A stretch of 64,000 bases of DNA from Obelidium mucronatum (lineage: Eukaryota > Chytridiomycota > Chytridiomycetes > Chytridiales > Chytriomycetaceae): contig JAIVFH010000003.1 in assembly GCA_025765595.1 (NCBI GenBank), positions 677,014 to 741,013 of the forward strand, written 5' to 3'. The position numbers were made by a program, and so were the translations under genes. Positions 1 through 11,459 of the stretch are shown here, one piece after another (the stretch's first letter is position 1; every line of letters begins with the position of its first letter). The notes under the pieces are model-generated. The model was not told where the DNA came from and ran no database searches. It was given only the letters and a program-made list of their open reading frames with translations.

Positions 1-2305
1 CCGCTGATAGAATCCGTTACAGCTAAGTTCAGGATATGGGGAAAGCAGCGCACATGTTCAAGTGCTTGGGCGTCTTTATCTGAGCAATGATTTTAGATTA
101 ACAAAAAATAAATTTTTTCCGAAAAAGAAAAAAACAAAACAAACAAAAAGAAAAAAATGGCATCAAACGAATTTCTTCTGACACAAAACGAGCATGTCCT
201 GGAATGGATCTCCATGTTGTGATTAAATCACGAATAAATTTAACCATATTGTTGTTGGAAGACGCATTGTCGAGGGTAACTGACTGCAGTTTTGGAAGCA
301 AGTCCATCTCCAACAGCTTGAGAACCAGCAAATGAGCAAGATTGAACCCACTAGTTAATGAATTGCAGGTTTCTTGTCAACCTGTCATGTTAAGGGGGAG
401 TTTGAGGGGGTCAAAGGCCAATTCCTTGTAGTTCTATTTATAGAAAAGATGTTCCTACTTTGTTCAAATGGTTTGAGGGTTAAGAAGGGGGTTTTTAATA
501 GTTCTATTTTTAGAAAATGGACTTGTTCAAGCTGTGCTTCCCTGGCAATTAAAGAAAAATTGACTTGGAAACCAAAGTAACTCCAGACAAGACAACTGTC
601 TCAAAAGGGTTTTTTGGCCTGAGTAATCATGTTTTACACATTTAATTTCCGGCTGCTGTCATGTCATGCTTGTGTACCTGAAAACCAAAATAAGCTTTCC
701 TCTAATGGATTTCATTGACTAACACAAATTATGGAATCTCTAAAAGAAGGCAAAATAAGAAGTGACTCAAGGCCGAATTAATGCCTAGTAAGCAGTAAGG
801 ATTGCAGGCAGACACATGCATGATGAGAATCTGTCTTCTTTGGCTTCTTTGACATCTTCTGATCATTCCCCAATATTTTAAATTTGAAAACAAAGACTTT
901 TCGCAAACACCCCTAAAAAGAAATTTTCTGCTTACAAGCTTTGTGAACCCATATAGTCGTAATTTCTCTGGATTTGCAACCTGCACTGCGAAGAAGCAAA
1001 GTGACTGAGCGTATGTCTCTAGTAATTTCAATAAGTACTATTTAGTGTTCAAAAAAAGTTTTAAAAAAACCTGTGAGATCCCTTCAAAGGCACAAAGCCA
1101 ACTGTTGTTGACTGATAATTGAAGTCTGGGTCAATCCAGTTGGCTCGAATTCCAAAAAATGCAAGCTTCATGAAGGCAGTCCAAATGTCTCCTGAAATTG
1201 CAATCTTTGAGTGAATTGACGCAAAGTAGAGCTGAACCAGAATAATAATTAACAAAAAAAAAACTGGCAAAAAAATATTTAAAAACAAGGTTTACTTTCA
1301 GAGCAGAGTAACAAGCTTGATATGTTTGAGGAAGAATAATTGTTCGGTATGTAGTGGCTGTTTCGATGAGAGATGGAGCTGCACGGCAGAAAAATGTGGC
1401 CCATTGCATGACTGTAGGAGACTCAATGAAATGAAAAGAGAAATTGTTGCATAAGATTGTACGCAATGTCATGAAGCGGACAGTGCTTTTGTTGATGTTC
1501 TCTGGAAGCAGTTGCCGCTTTTCCAAAAATGGCAGAATAGTACTGCTTGCGCGAGGTGTTGATTCATTTTCAATATCAGATGAGGGGGCCCGAAGCCGGT
1601 GTGAGTTGGTCAAATGGGATGCAAGGGCTTTTGTTGATGGTTTCAATTCCACTGTGACTGTAATATTCGGTGAATGATAATGTCAACAAGAGCCAATAAA
1701 AACATACTTGGTTTGCCACAAATACGATCCTGATCCAGTACAACTTGACAGACATAAGCATAGTGGTTGGGACCCAAGCTTGGCTTTGGTACTGTCTTAC
1801 TCTTGTCAAAGTATGTCCACACCCAAGATGCCTTCTTTTGCTTCTGCAATGACTGGGGTTGCTGTTTGTTTAATGCGGCATCAAGGATGCCACTCAAAGT
1901 AGTTGTGGCAGGTGTTGGGGTTAATAATGCACTCGCTGGAGATGCACCACTAAGCGCTGCTGGAACCTGCACTGGTGTGTGCAAACTACTGTCATTGTCG
2001 CCATCTTTGCCATCTTTGTCGTCTTCATCTTCATCTTCATGAGGGCGCTTTCAAGATGAAGAACCAGAAGTTGGAGCTGCTGCATTCAAACACAAGCCTG
2101 AAGCTGTCTGCAGAGGCTGTCGCTGTTGAGGGGCAGCTGAAGACGATGTTGCTGATGATGAAGATGAGCCACTTCTCCTGATGTTGAGAAAGGCGCGTTT
2201 CTGGCGCTCAGTTTCTTCTTGAGAAAGTCGAGAGATATCACTTCTGCTGAAAAAGTTTGATGCAGTAACACCAGGTGGGGCCCTCTCCTTTCCTTTTCCA
2301 GTCAT
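1..2305 (-). mobile_element. hAT-family transposase gene, 3' end beyond window edge
   Basis: Exons read leftward: 2305-1708, 1657-1296, 1231-1071, 350-169, 64-1, all joining in phase. Exon 1 gives an acidic disordered N-terminus and the first half of a BED zinc finger (W-x-W-x-x-F, then C...C in YVC...RICGK). Exon 2 completes it with HLTNSH. Exon 3 gives the hAT pattern D-I-W-T-A-F...NWIDPDF...G-S-H, exon 4 SGFNLAHLL...TLDNASSNN, exon 5 RCFPHILNLAV. This is a DDE cut-and-paste transposase of the hAT superfamily; the window stops before the C-terminal dimerisation domain. Odd points are an in-frame TGA at 2051-2053 in the disordered region, so this copy may be inactive, and a 720-nt intron (351-1070) filled by repeat R1. 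Family assignment is firm; activity is unknown. Confidence 0.82.
361..1023 (+). repeat. dispersed repeat R1, copy 1, inside an intron of the hAT gene
   Basis: About 660 bp starting AATTGCAGGTTTCTTGTCAA and ending near ATGTCTCTAGT. It contains an inverted TGCAGGTT/AACCTGCA pair near its two ends. Related copies lie at 5057-5724 (same strand), 8456-8928 and 16312-16965 (opposite strand). No coding capacity was seen. It lies wholly inside the 351-1070 intron of the hAT gene, antisense to it, leaving the donor, acceptor and about 50 nt of flanking intron intact. Confidence 0.75.
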
Positions 2306-3059
2306 TTAGAGCAACAGTAAGTTGTAGCATGTGAATTTTGTGTGTGAATAGAAATGTTTATTACCCCGGCGGGTCTGGCGGGTTTTTCGGGACAGGTTTG
2401 CAGTCCAACCCTGACCCAGCCCCGTGACCATCGGGTGCGGGGAAACCCGACAGGTTGACCCGAACCCGTTTGCACCTTAAAGCAAAAGGAAATATTGGAG
2501 CAGTGTTTGGATTGGGTATTTTAGAGGCAGCCAGGGTCAACAGCAACATTAATTCACCAATTAAATTAGTCTAGCAGAGCGTCAAAATGCCATCAAAGTT
2601 CCTGAGCAACACAACTATGATATATGGAGCGTGTGTGGCCATCCCCTGTTGTGTTCAGCTTTGTTTTTGAGAGCCCTTAAAGTAGATGGATGTGGGCTGC
2701 CACTGGGTCCCAACATTGAGGACATAAGCTTCAACCTCATCAACAGCCATTGTACAGCCATTGTTGTATTGAGAAGAAGCAAAGACACACGCAAGCTTTG
2801 GTTAAGCAGTCTGGGACAAAGTCAGCCAGGATGTCTGGTACGATGGCAGCAGTGACAGGGAGGATGATGAAGTATGAAGAGACATGTTGGATATGTTGAT
2901 GGAAGATGTAGATGACATTTATTAGACATGTGCCGGATTTTACTGCACATCGATCAACGATAAATAAACGATAAATAACGATTAATATTTACCATGTTTT
3001 ATTGGAAATTATTGCTGTAGTGTATCGTGACTTCATTATTGTTTAAAAAACTGATCCAA
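2306..3059. other. non-coding stretch with a GGCGGGT-rich segment
   Basis: Upstream of the hAT start. Positions 2363-2470 are GC-rich with repeated GGCGGGT/ACCCG words. A related GGCGGGAC cluster occurs at 6415-6465. 2900-3060 is AT-rich with ATCGATCAACGATAAATAAACG-type words. No gene is supported. Confidence 0.4.
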
Positions 3060-3130
3060 AAGGGAACTGGGTTTTGAACCCAGGGCGTTATTTCCAGCTA
3101 TGCGCGTCACCGCTCCACTAAAGGAGTACA
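3060..3130 (-). tRNA. tRNA-like sequence, degenerate
   Basis: On the minus strand a good T-arm (CTGGG-TTCAAAA-CCCAG, 3083-3067) follows a D-arm-like TAGTGGAGCGGTGA. The anticodon arm does not fold into 5+7+5 and the acceptor ends do not pair. It may be a decayed tRNA or a tRNA-derived SINE head; it lies 0.5-0.7 kb from two better tRNA candidates. Confidence 0.3.
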
Positions 3131-3607
3131 TAATTAACCTTGAAAGATCCCGAAATAACAAAGAGCAAAACTAAGAGTCCAAGACCAGACAATTTAGTTG
3201 AAACAAGAATGCAAAGAAAACATGAATCAAAGGGTAAATGTTTATTTCTTCTCACACTAAGGAAACTGCTGCTGATTCTGGTAGGTATACATTGTAGTGG
3301 TGTGAATAATAACCTTGATTATGTTCCATAAGTAGGAGTTATTCATCTGCCCACAATACAGGCAGACTCCAGAAGTGTTAGAACATAAGAGAGTAAACAT
3401 TTCTTACCAGTGTGAAAAGCACTGGCCTCACATTGGTAAATTGGAATTTGGAATATGGGATATTTTGCCAAAACATCAGACATGTATAAAAACAGTTGGC
3501 CTGAGTCCCGTAGCAGTAGGGCCTTGCCATCCAATGTGCATCTGTGTTCTCAGTTGTGAATTACAGCGAGAATGAAGTATATCGATTTGCCATTACTTGG
3601 ATCATGT

Positions 3608-3675
3608 GGGCGTATGGCAAAATGGTTACCGCGCTACGAATCAAGAGATTCCAGGTTCGACCCCTGGTACGCTCG
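3608..3675 (+). tRNA. tRNA-Arg(ACG)-like gene lacking one anticodon-stem strand
   Basis: Acceptor GGGCGTA/TACGCTC pairs (one G-U), D-loop AATGGTTA, anticodon loop CTACGAA (anticodon ACG), and T-arm CCAGG-TTCGACC-CCTGG all match eukaryotic tRNA-Arg(ACG). The five nucleotides that should form the 5' strand of the anticodon stem, just before CTACGAA, are missing, so the molecule is 67 nt plus discriminator. A TTTT Pol III terminator follows at 3677. Either a pseudogene or an unusually folded tRNA. Confidence 0.55.
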
Positions 3676-3760
3676 CTTTTGCCGAGTGTGTATTCAATAA
3701 AGTTATCCATAAAAGCGAGTTTGATGAAGTGTTCCAGATAAGCAATTGCATCGTTCAATA

Positions 3761-3831
3761 GGTCGTACCCGGATTCGAACCGGGGTTACTGGTATCAAAA
3801 ACCAGGGTGATGACCACTACACTATACAACC
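3761..3831 (-). tRNA. tRNA-Gln(TTG)
   Basis: 71 nt, full cloverleaf: acceptor GGTTGTA/TACGACC (one G-U), D-arm GTGTAGTGGTCATCAC, anticodon arm CTGGT-TTTTGAT-ACCAG with anticodon TTG, T-arm CCCGG-TTCGAAT-CCGGG. The B box GGTTCGAATCC is canonical. There is no intron. It decodes CAA. It is convergent with the tRNA-Arg-like gene 86 bp away; the nearest T4 downstream is about 45 nt past the 3' end. Confidence 0.92.
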
Positions 3832-3839
3832 TGGCTGTC

Positions 3840-4129
3840 GTTGAGTGGTTCTATCAACTATTAAGCTTTTATCTGAGAATACCACCTACCAAACCAAACA
3901 ATACCAAATCTGAGTCTTCCTGTGTATAGATAGGACTACACTGCTAACAAGACTTGGTATGGAATGAATATTTCTCTAAGGTTGATGCTTTCTTCACACA
4001 ATCTGATCCAAGCAGCATGACTCATAAGAAATCATAAACCAAATTAAACACTCTTCCAACAATCCTTTCAGCTGTGTCTGACCATTTGGTGGTGCACCAC
4101 AGCATTTGTAATCTCCCTCTTCATAACAC
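3840..4129. other. AT-rich spacer, nothing recognised
   Basis: Between tRNA-Gln and the Gag-like remnant. No ORF, repeat or RNA fold stands out. Confidence 0.3.
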
Positions 4130-6277
4130 TATATTAATCTCCTCCAAGACAACAAAAATATATCACATGTCTGAAACCAAGGCGTACAACGTCCACCAGA
4201 TTTGACTACAATCAATCTGGTCTCATTCACTGAGAGATTAGATAATATCATCGAATATCTTGAACACACTGGCCATAGTACCAGTTTGGACTCCAGGTTC
4301 ACAGTACCTGAAGTACCAGAGCGTCCAGTTGACCTGAGAGCAGATGTCCTCCCTGGACCAAAGCCACAACTTTGACGTGAGCTCAAGGAAGGGATGATGA
4401 GGACCCAAAACTTGGAAAGATCTATAATGATCAAACTGAATTTGAAACTGCTATCGGCTAGTTCAAAGAAGACTGCAAACTGTACACTGAGGTTACTGTC
4501 GCTTTCGAAAAGAGAGAACAGACCTTCTTCAGTAAACAGGACACCAGAGCCAAATATCTGAGCAATCATAACCAGGCCTTGGGAGTACTATCAACTTTCA
4601 TGGACAACCACAAGTGGAAACAAGTAGTTGATCGTGCGGACTTAATTGCAGATCCATACTGCTGGAAAGCAATCAAAATCATTTGAGAATGCTTTGGACA
4701 GATGGACAATGCTGGTAAAGACCAATCTTTGTTTTTAAGATGGAGGGTCCTCATAACAAACAAATTAGGATTGCAATGGATGAACTGGAACAACAGAATG
4801 ACCAACACCATTATCCCACCTGAAAAGCGATTGTACCTTGTAGCATGGAGAAGCGCCATTGATTCAATCAAGAGACACATAAACGCCTCCAGTGCCTTAA
4901 AAACAAAGTAATATTGAAATTAAAACTTCAAAATAAGAGCTAAAATTGAATATTCCAATCCAAAATTAACCAATAAAATAAAATGTTCAATGATGCCGTT
5001 CCCAAAGACTTCAAAATCCAATTGGTCAGAACAGAAGACAAAGAAAGCAAAAGAATTTGCAGGTTGCTTGTCGACCTGTCATGTTAAGGGGGGGTTTGTG
5101 TTGTAGAGGGACTGGAAGCGGTGCTGGTTCTGTAGACAGGTGAGCTGATTGTTGTGGACACTAGAGAGATTTTGGAGAGAATTCTTTTTTAACTTTATTT
5201 CCAAACATGGAGCTTGCAACATGAGTTTCATGTGCCTCCAGGGTTGAAAGCCAATTCCTTGTAGTTCTATTTATAGAAAAGATGTTCCTACTTTGTTCAA
5301 ATGGTTTGAGGGTTAAGAAGGGGTAACTCCAGACAACACAACTGTCTCAAGAAGGGTTTTTTGACCTGAGTAATCATGCTTTACTGATTTAATTTTCTGG
5401 CTGCTGCCATGTCATGCTTGTCCACCTTAAAACCAGAAGAAGCTTTCCTCTAATTGATTTCATCAACTAACACAAATAATGGAAGCTCTAAAAGAAGGCA
5501 AAATGAGAATTGACTCAAGGCCAGAGTAATGCCTAGTAAGCAGTACATATTGCAGGCAGACTCATGATGAGAATCTGTCTGCTTTTGGCTTGTTTGACAT
5601 CTTCTGGCCATCCCCCAAGATTTTAAATTTGGAAACAAAGAGGACAGCCTCTTTTAATTTTCTGGCAATCAAAATAGAAATTCTGACTTATCGCAAACAC
5701 CCCTAAATGAGCAAATGTCTCTAGTGAAGTTAATCTGGGAGCCTAGTGGTTCCAACCATCGTGTTGGAAACTGTGGTAGCTACAGTTTTGAATGCCAGAC
5801 AGAGCCAAAACAAGTCCACTTGCCACCAGACTGCAACCTTTGAAAACCAAGCTGGAATACAAAGGAAGCATTGCTTTCAAGGACGCAATGGAGCTGGTGG
5901 AAGAAATAACCCATCTCTTGATGTTGACTCACGTCAAGGGCGAAGGCAAATTGAAACAACCTAAGTCAATGGGCAAAGACAAAGCTGCTAAAGCCCAACA
6001 GTTTAAGCAAAAATTCAAAGATCAGGGAGAATCCTCAACTGCAAACAAAAAGGCAAAGTTGGAATGTGTCCTCTGCCCTGGAATGACAAATCACGCGACC
6101 AAGAACTGCTTCGACTATAAGAACTTTGGTTGCAGCAGGGAAAACGGAACTACTTGCCAAGGCAATGGAACATGCTGTGACTCACTTGTGACCCAACTCA
6201 ACAAGCCGTTGGACCCAAACCTACTGCAAAGAAGGCGGTTGGTGGAAACAACAAGAAGGGACCCAACGGTAGTCTGA
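4130..6277 (+). pseudogene. decayed Gag-like gene with zinc knuckle, split by R1
   Basis: A coding-like frame runs from about 4150 with in-frame stops (a TAG near 4460, a TGA near 4684) and at least one frame change. It includes a helical capsid-like stretch (4580-4910). After the R1 insertion at 5057-5724 the frame resumes at about 5792-6277, with a Lys-rich segment followed by C-x2-C-x5-H-x4-C (CVLCPGMTNHATKNC), one residue longer in the middle than the usual retroviral-type CCHC knuckle. This looks like a retrotransposon Gag remnant. No protease or RT follows. The Gag identity rests on the knuckle and the layout. Confidence 0.5.
5057..5724 (+). repeat. dispersed repeat R1, copy 2
   Basis: Starts TTGCAGGTTGCTTGTC and ends ATGTCTCTAGT like copy 1. 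It carries an internal deletion near the right end (between CACCCCTAAA and ATGTCTCT) and a different left interior (5100-5240). It interrupts the Gag-like remnant. Confidence 0.7.
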
Positions 6278-6595
6278 AGTGTTCTCTTGGAGCGATTGGT
6301 TTGCCGCTTCAATAAAAATTACAAAGATAAGAAATACAATACACTACCTCTGATGTCAAGGACATAAGATACTCCTCTTTCAGAACAAGTTTTGCTGTCT
6401 TTGGAATTTAACAGTTGGCGGGACCATCTGGCGGGACCCTCCTCTGCGGTGGCGGGACTTGGCGGGACTTCAGAGCCAGTAGATGGTAGCTGCTAGCTTA
6501 GTACTCGGAGTTGTAATCGGAGTTTGAAATACTGGGGATGGGCTAGAGTAGCAGCTGAGTAGGTACATTCAAGTAGCTAATAACAATTGTCCATC
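6278..6595. other. spacer with GGCGGGAC repeats
   Basis: After the Gag-like frame. Four or five GGCGGGAC words lie at 6415-6465. No gene. Confidence 0.4.
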
Positions 6596-6722
6596 CAAAA
6601 TTCATTGCTCCTAATCGGATTTTTTGCTCCTAATAGGAGCACTACTAGCGTTTTCCACTCCTAATAGCAAACCAATTGGACCCATAGGAGCCCTAATGGG
6701 GAGTTTTCCCCCGATAATGACC
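6596..6722. repeat. 12-mer repeat block A (CTCCTAATNG)
   Basis: Several copies of CTCCTAATCGG/CTCCTAATAGG and complements in about 125 bp. Loose, degenerate version of the family seen cleanly at 19640-19880. Confidence 0.55.
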
Positions 6723-7419
6723 CTTCGCACCTGTGAACATAAAACAACCAAGAACAAATTATTCGGCTGCACAATGAAGACTAAAGCAACTTAACTGCAG
6801 AAATCTCTTCTATTGCAATATAAACTATGAGAATTTCTAACTTAACATAATGATCCAATGAAAATTTTCTCAACTCTGCACTTGTACATATTGCCATCCC
6901 CATTAAAATTTCATGGCAAATTTTTTTCCCATCATCAATTTTTCACCCTGCATGTTTATTAACAATTTTAATACGTGCCTGAGAGAGAAAATTTTGCCCC
7001 ACCAGATCATCTTCAAAGCCACTGCCATTTCAAAACTGCACTATGTCAACTTATATTAATTCTTGATTGCATGCAAACTTAACTACTTATTTTGTAGTGA
7101 ATAAATTCCTGATTGTGAATTCTGAAGAATTAATTAACTTGATTTGAATTCAAAAGGTAGCTCAGTCAAATAGAAATAACAATGGAAGAATAATGATTTG
7201 TAACATATGTGAGACACAAGTTTGTATTACGTCATTCATTAAACCCATTGAGGGCACTGGGCGACAACTTTTTCCATTTGAGTGAAATTTTTGTTTGAAA
7301 ATTTCAGGATGAAGGCTCAGAAAAATTTTCTGATGGCTTCAAACCCCACCAGATGCCCAAAGTTTTTGGGATTTGGAGTCCTAACAGGGATCCTAGTAGA
7401 ACCCGTAGCCACGTTTGAC
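6723..7419. other. AT-rich spacer
   Basis: Non-coding, with several poly-T/poly-A runs. Nothing recognised. Confidence 0.3.
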
Positions 7420-7645
7420 TAGCTTTCCGACTAGGACTATCAACGCGCTATTAGCAATGGGCTGAAAAAGCCGTTAGGAGCTATAAATCCAATTGGAAGC
7501 GCATTTGGAGCTCAATTGGAGTCCGTTTGGAGTGCCGTTAGGCCTAACAGACAGCCTAGTCCGATTTGGACTCCAATTCGGACCCGAATTGGGCCCAAGT
7601 CGGACTCCGAATTGTTTTCCGATTAGGCCTCCCCAGATATTGCCG
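7420..7645. repeat. 12-mer repeat block B
   Basis: Tandem degenerate units of GGACTCCAATTCGG / CCGATTAGGCC type in both orientations. Further CCGGATTGGATCC-like words continue to about 7860. No coding support, although frames stay open because the unit length is a multiple of three. Confidence 0.55.
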
Positions 7646-8379
7646 TTTTCCATCAATTCGATCCCAATCCAGTGGATTCGTTGAAATTGGTGTTTTGACC
7701 CGTTGTACCCAGATATTCACCGGATTGGATCAAAATATTTTGAAAACGCTGGATTCAATTTCGAATCCAAATCCTGTCTAATCCAGACCAGATTCCACGA
7801 ATCCTTCACTTGAAAATGAATCCAGGTCTGACCCTGGATTCAAACTGGATCCATCGCTCAATTGAATTAAATGAAACAAAGTAAACAATTAAATAAAATA
7901 CTCATTATTAATCAGGACAATCTTTAACACGACGTTAAGGTTAAATTTAATAAAGAGATAAATATGCCTCTTCAGGAACGTTGTCCCAGTCTTCCTGAGA
8001 CACACTCTTACTGAATATATCTGAGTACTTGTCCTTGATGACATCAAGAGTGCTTGAGTTGTCGTGGGAGCCATTTGAAGGGCTCACGACGCGTTTTTGC
8101 AGCGACAGTCTTTACAGTCTTCACCGACTTCTTTGGGGCACCTTTGGTGGTCTTTGCTTGTTGCTTGTTTTTTGTCATGCTTTTTTTTTCATTAAAGAGT
8201 AGGCGGATTTATTTTTATTATTTTTCTCGAATATCTGGGGAAGAAAGTGTATTTGAGTGGATTCAGTCCCGCCACTTCCATTTCCTTTTTCCAATCCAGT
8301 TTTCGTCCAATTCTACAACGAATCCACCAAAACTAGGATTCAATTTTTTTGCAACCCAATCCACAAGATCCAGTGAATA

Positions 8380-8445
8380 TCTGGGGAGCACAAATAGGAG
8401 TCCAAATAGGGTCCAAATTGGGAGTGCCGCTTGCTATAGTACGTG
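8380..8445. repeat. 12-mer repeat block C with terminal motif
   Basis: Short block ending in a 22-nt sequence (8424-8445, GTGCCGCTTGCTATAGTACG plus TG) that occurs identically at the end of block G (24936-24957). The shared end suggests a defined element terminus rather than free-running tandem repeats. Confidence 0.6.
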
Positions 8446-8455
8446 ACTTTATGGG

Positions 8456-8928
8456 ATTGCAACACCTGTAAGTAGAAATTTCTTTAGGGGTGTTTGCTGT
8501 TTCCAAAGCTATGCAGGCAATTTAAAACATTGGTGGGTGGGTAGAAGATGTCAAACAAGCATGATTCTGCCTGCAATTGGTACTACTTACTTGCCATTAA
8601 TCTGGCCTTCTTTTTGAGCTTCCATTATTTGTGCAAGTTGATGAAATTGACAGAAAATTAAAAACATGATTACTCAGGTCAAAAAACCTGTCTTGAGACA
8701 GTTGTGTTGTCTGGGAGTAATAAATGTAACATGGAGAGACTTTGGTTTCCAATGAAAGTAACAGCTTGAACCAGTTAATATTCTAAAAACAGAACAATTA
8801 AAAACTGCCTTCTTATCCCTTAAACTTTAACCAAGTAGTGACAGCTTTTCTATAAATAGAACTACAAGGAATTGGCCTTCAACCCTCAAACCCCCCCTTA
8901 ACATGACAGGTTGACAAGCAACCTGCAA
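8456..8928 (-). repeat. dispersed repeat R1, copy 3 (shortened)
   Basis: Reverse-complement copy ending in AACATGACAGGTTGACAAGC and AACCTGCAAC. About 190 bp shorter than the other copies. It abuts the duplicated segment that begins at 8931. Confidence 0.65.
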
Positions 8929-8930
8929 CT

Positions 8931-9490
8931 TCAGGAACACCAGCATGGAACACGAGCTTTTTGGTCCATTCAGCAAAATGACGTTTGGCTATTTCAAAAG
9001 TAAACGTCATTCTGCTGTATGTCGCAAAGAAGCACTTGTACTTCAAGAAGATCTATAGCAAAGTCAGAAAACGCAGATGACAACCAATAAACATGCAATC
9101 ACCTTTTTCAGCTCCTCATTGTACAAATGGAGCCCAACGTACGCATGTCCAGACTCCTTCTTGTCAGGGAAGTTGACCAAGCCCATCTCCTGCTTGACCA
9201 TTGCCGGGATCTTGTCCTTCCGTATGTTCCCTTCAGCCAACAGCTTGAAGTAGATGATTGCATACTTCATCACATCATCGACTTGCTTCTCCTTCACTCC
9301 TCCCAAAACGCCCCGCTGGTCAAAACACAATTGACAACTGTGTTGAAGTTGATTCCATCAAATCACGGCGGGAGCTGCCGGAGCCAGAGCTTAGAAGCAT
9401 TGGAGTTGAATACAATTGCAACAACAGTGGGTCACAACGGCAGGGCGAGCAAACACTGGTTGCAAGACTATCAATAAAAGGCAGTTAGTA
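8931..9490 (-). pseudogene. duplicated fragment of orphan family gene (copy of 13918-14480)
   Basis: Nearly identical to 13918-14480 and includes the exon encoding VKEKQVDDVMKYAIIY and HAYVGLHLYNEELKKV. It lacks the rest of the gene. Both ends are abrupt; the left end is at R1 copy 3. A segmental or transposon-mediated duplicate with no independent function inferred. Confidence 0.7.
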
Positions 9491-10359
9491 CCCCTTCCCT
9501 GCTCAAACAAATCCTTTTTAGCTAGCTAGCTAAAAGCTACTACCCCTTTTTCTCTGTACGGCGACATTGGGTGGCACAGCACTACAAAGCATCTGCATTT
9601 TAGTACAATTCCACTATCTCATCCAATAATTTAGTATTATTGGATGGGGTTAAATGTGTGTGATTACCGAGATTTGCCTGTTGATGTTCCATTGCCCAAA
9701 TAAACATCACTCACAAACACTCAGACAAGTATTGGCCTACAATGCCAGCTCTTTGATGTAACTATTTAAGATGCGAGGCAATTTCAAAAATGAAATATGT
9801 AGAGACGGCGGTAATCTGGAAGTAAAATTTTAGTTAGAAGTGTTAGCCATCCAATAAAACTGAAATATTGGACAAATATCTTGCCTGACAGAAATAAACC
9901 TAACTATAAAAGAAGCCACAAAAACTCAAGCAAGTAGGCTTACAATGCCAGCCCTGTGATGCGACTGCTTGGGATGCAAAGGCATTGTCAAAGGGCTCCT
10001 CCATACATGTGGCTGTGCCATTTTGATGCTTCTTCCCAGACATTCCATTATATCCAGTTTGAAGAGGAGGGATTGGGAGGAAGGGGGTGGATACGTCTCT
10101 AGAGTAGTTTTAAAAAAAGGAAAACTGTCCAAGCAATTTCCCGCCAAGCAATTTCCCGCCAATAAAAACATAACAAACCAAGCAAAATTGAATAACTACT
10201 TTACAAATGCAAATAGAAAAGCAGGCCCCAATATGAATCCAGCCCCAATATGTATCTACAAAGCACACTGAATCTGAGATGTTAAAGCCAAGGGAGATGG
10301 ATGATGCAACTCTTTAGTCTGACTTCCCATATGGCTCACCCACAAAGGTAAATGCACAC
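9491..10359. other. non-coding spacer with CATCCAAT hairpins
   Basis: Contains CATCCAATAAT...ATTATTGGATG (about 9619-9645), a perfect inverted repeat, and a related incomplete one near 9850. No gene supported. Confidence 0.35.
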
Positions 10360-10680
10360 AACTAAACAAGGTAAATGCACTTCCTTTCATTATTCATTGG
10401 TTTTGAGTGGCTAAATGAGTGTTACAGCATTGGGATTTCCCCAGCAGCATTTCCCAGGCTTTTTTAGGAGGGCCCATACATCCATCCAATGAAGCAAAAT
10501 TATTGGATGAACAACTAAACAAGGTAAATGCACTTCCTTTCATTATTCATTTGGTTTTGAGTGGCTAAATGAGTGTTACGGCATTGGGATTTCCTCAGCA
10601 GCATTTCCCAGGCTTTTTTAGGAGGGCCCATACATCCATCCAATGAAGCAAAATTATTGGATGAACAACTTAACAAGGTA
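10360..10680 (+). repeat. ~153-bp tandem duplication with partial third copy
   Basis: Units start AACTAAACAAGGTAAATGCA at 10360 and 10513, with a truncated third start (AACTTAACAAGG) at 10667. Each unit ends with CATCCAAT...ATTGGATG, the same short inverted repeat as upstream. Non-coding. Confidence 0.75.
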
Positions 10681-11364
10681 AATGCAGTGGGAGGAGACAA
10701 TTCTGGGAGAGTTTGGTTGCTTTTCTCATAAAGATATTATTTCTTTTCTTCCAATACCTACTTTCTATTGGATTATATTTCTTTCCAATAGTATATGTTA
10801 TGATCCCCGATGTCTGGCATTTTTGTCTTGGTTGCAAGGGACTTTTTACTTTGATTAATTCCCAAACAGTGGCACCAACAGACCCTGCTGTTACTACTAA
10901 GGTGAGAACGGGCCAGGTTGGGGTCGGGGCTGGCATTTCCCTGCATCTTTGGGGTCAGGGAATTGATTTTCCCACGCCCCTGAAGCTGTGGCTTACCTCT
11001 AGTGTGTGCGTATTGGTAATATGTGTGCATTTTGGTAATAAAAACAGAAAAAACATTTTCTCTTTTTTTTTTTGGACAATGAAAATTAGTGAAAATAAAT
11101 TTAAAAACCACCTAACTGAGTCAAACTGCTGTCCAAAACCATGTAAGCAGCTGAAATTCCACTATAATGTGAGCTAAATTGGCATTTAATAGATCTTTTC
11201 TCTTCCCTCAGGGGTGTGCGGGGTTTACTCGGCAGGGTTTTTAGGTGTTGCTTGCAGGATGAGAGCGTGGTAGACACCATGTTTGTTTTCCTTCTCCCAC
11301 CGCTCTTGTCAAAAAAAGTTAAACAAAAAATACCAAACCACTCTGAGCAGTCTGTGGTAATTTT
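10681..11364. other. non-coding spacer
   Basis: No convincing gene. AT-rich, with a T10 run near 11065. Confidence 0.3.
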
Positions 11365-11459
11365 TCATTCTCCCATTCCACCTAACAGATGATGAATGGG
11401 TTTTCTCGTTCTCTCTGTTGTGGCGCTGCTCTGGTGTTGCTGTCTTGAGTTTTGGGGTG

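Noticed and set aside
2631..2855. Small ORF upstream of the hAT gene
   Set aside because: No motif, no splice partners, and located between repeat words; not supported as a gene.
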